This document shows positions 24,262 through 25,619 of a stretch of DNA of 25,619 nt, piece after piece. Location: contig DCQM01000036.1 in the NCBI GenBank assembly GCA_002323895.1, positions 1 through 25,619 of the forward strand, in the 5' to 3' direction. A program made the translations under genes and the position numbers. How positions within the stretch are numbered: the first letter of the stretch is position 1; every line of letters starts with the position of its first letter. A model generated the notes under the pieces. It was not told where the DNA came from. It saw only the letters and a program-made list of their open reading frames with translations, and did not search any database. Source of the DNA: Akkermansiaceae bacterium UBA1518. Its GTDB lineage: Bacteria; Verrucomicrobiota; Verrucomicrobiia; Verrucomicrobiales; Akkermansiaceae.

Positions 24262-25619
24262 ATGAAATTACTCCAAAAATTCATGGGCCTTGCCTGTCTC
24301 ACCCTAGGCCTCAGTTTGGCCACTCCCCAGACAGCCGAAGCGCAGTCTAGGGGGCGCAAGAGCCCTTCTCGGACGCAAAACCTTGTTGAACGGCTCGCTG
24401 GGCTCGAGAATTATTCGACTTTGGTAACAGCCGTTACCGAAGCAGGGCTCGCCGACGCTCTCGCCGAGATTGATCAAGCGACTATCTTTGCTCCAACCAA
24501 CGCGGCTTTTGAGAAAATTCCGGCTGAGAGTCTTTCGGCGCTTCTTGCCGACAAAGCTTCGCTGATCAACCTCCTCACTTATCATGTTGTGCCCGGGAAA
24601 CGCATTTCTTCCTACCGACTCGGAAGCCGTTCCCTCGTGGCGTTGAATGAGGGGACCCTTGCGGTAAAGACGACTCGATATCGCTCGTTCTGGTGGTTTT
24701 CATCGGCCATAAAGGTCAACGATTCTAAGGTTGTGAAAGCAAATCTGAGAGCCACCAACGGGATTATCCACGGGATCGACACCGTTCTTGATCCCGAGTT
24801 CATGGCACCAAAAACGATTTTGGAGCTTGCTGCTGGAAATGAGGACCTTTCGACTCTCGCTAGCTTAGTGGAGTCGGCTGGGCTTGACCGAGCTCTCGAC
24901 AGTCACCGCCTAGAATTGACTGTTTTTGCCCCGACTAACGAGGCGTTTGCGAAACTTCCTTCCGAACTTCTTGAAGCGGTTCAAAATGACCGGGAGTTAC
25001 TACGATTTGTTTTGAAGAACCATATTGTCCGTGGCTCAGTCCAAAGCACTGACCTCGAGACTGGTACGGTTCGGACTGTTGGGCGGACTGATCTCGATGT
25101 CGTGGTCGACGAGGGTGGAGTATCGGTTGGTCCTGCGTCTGTGGTCGCCGCTGACATCATCGCTGCGAATGGAGTGGTGCATGTGATTGACGAAGTTTTA
25201 GTCCCCGAAATTGTCGAAACTTTGGTTGGTGTAATTGAGTCCCGGGATGATCTCGCAACCTTTAAAGTCGCTCTCGATACCGCAGGTTACACGCGCTTCT
25301 TTGATCAAAAATCGCGTTATTGGAGATGGACCTTCTTTGCTCCGAACAACGATGCCTTTGCTGCGATCCCGGCAGATGCCCTTGCAGCTTTGCTAGACGA
25401 TAAGCGGGCCCTTCGCGGGGTATTGCTTCGTCACGTCGCCTATGGAAAAATCACTTCTGCTGATTTGTCCGACGATTCAGTCGTCCGGACGATTGGGGGT
25501 CGCCTCGCCGTTGATATTTCTGACGAAGGGGCCACTTTTAATGGCTCGCCTCTCCTTGAGGCAGATCTGAGCGCTTCTAATGGTGTTCTTCACATTGTAG
25601 GTGCAGTAGTCCCGGAAAC
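24262..25619 (+). CDS. secreted fasciclin (FAS1) repeat protein, 3' end outside window
   Basis: An open frame runs from the ATG at 24262 through the right edge (452 codons, no stop). A signal peptide (MKLLQKFMGLACLTLGLSLA, cleavage after AEA at about 27) is followed by three FAS1 domains at about 41-180, 188-315 and 320-452 onward. Each has the H1-type motif (TIFAPTNAAFEKIP, TVFAPTNEAFAKLP, TFFAPNNDAFAAIP) and the closing H2-type motif (NGIIHGIDTVL, NGVVHVIDEVL, NGVLHIVGAVV). FAS1 domains mediate adhesion at the cell surface or in the matrix. Domains one and three carry short Trp-rich inserts (RSFWWF, RYWRW). It is divergent from the protease gene; the 231-bp gap must hold both promoters. The C-terminus, and so any anchor, is not visible. 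Confidence 0.93.
   Translation, partial: MKLLQKFMGLACLTLGLSLATPQTAEAQSRGRKSPSRTQNLVERLAGLENYSTLVTAVTEAGLADALAEIDQATIFAPTNAAFEKIPAESLSALLADKASLINLLTYHVVPGKRISSYRLGSRSLVALNEGTLAVKTTRYRSFWWFSSAIKVNDSKVVKANLRATNGIIHGIDTVLDPEFMAPKTILELAAGNEDLSTLASLVESAGLDRALDSHRLELTVFAPTNEAFAKLPSELLEAVQNDRELLRFVLKNHIVRGSVQSTDLETGTVRTVGRTDLDVVVDEGGVSVGPASVVAADIIAANGVVHVIDEVLVPEIVETLVGVIESRDDLATFKVALDTAGYTRFFDQKSRYWRWTFFAPNNDAFAAIPADALAALLDDKRALRGVLLRHVAYGKITSADLSDDSVVRTIGGRLAVDISDEGATFNGSPLLEADLSASNGVLHIVGAVVPE

Noticed and set aside
1..25619. Search for mobile elements, CRISPR arrays, toxin-antitoxin or phage defence genes
   Set aside because: No transposase or integrase, no regularly spaced repeats, and no defence-type domains; the tRNA-Gln has no integrase or tRNA-end repeat beside it to suggest an island.

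Overview
The window looks like a chromosomal stretch from a member of the PVC group, most likely Verrucomicrobia. The pointers are a very large secreted CotH-kinase/LamG/LTD protein, an azurin-PA14 fusion beside a sorbosone-dehydrogenase-like propeller, a triple fasciclin protein, and almost no Shine-Dalgarno sequences before the genes. That assignment is an inference from gene content; no rRNA is present. The region is gene-dense, no intergenic gap reaches 300 bp, and I see no insertion sequence, integrase, CRISPR array or prophage gene.

Layout. Bases 1-18031 are almost entirely minus strand. Reading in the direction of transcription: an azurin/PA14 protein and its propeller partner, closed by a strong intrinsic terminator; a secreted S10 serine carboxypeptidase; a plus-strand tRNA-Gln(TTG) facing it; prfA, prmC and murA as a likely operon; a 1341-residue secreted CotH-type protein; priA; the two-component pair creB-creC with touching reading frames; and a six-helix membrane protein. 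A weak plus-strand open frame enters from the left edge. From 18281 to 21038 the plus strand carries a fatty acid desaturase with a helical tail, a small HTH-like protein 8 bp behind it, and a LysM lipoprotein. From 24030 back to 21056 the minus strand carries two tandem Deg9-like proteins, one with an intact catalytic triad and one with the triad lost. A fasciclin-repeat secreted protein begins at 24262 and runs off the right edge.

How the genes work together. prfA and prmC are enzyme and substrate: PrmC methylates the GGQ glutamine of RF1. MurA (peptidoglycan) and PriA (replication restart) are housekeeping genes. Most of the rest is envelope or secreted machinery: CreBC with a membrane protein, a LysM lipoprotein, a protease/pseudoprotease pair, a carboxypeptidase, and cell-surface or extracellular FAS1, LamG and copper proteins.

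The most interesting parts are the active/inactive Deg9-like pair and the blue-copper/PA14/propeller two-gene unit. The lack of Shine-Dalgarno motifs across the whole window also deserves a check.
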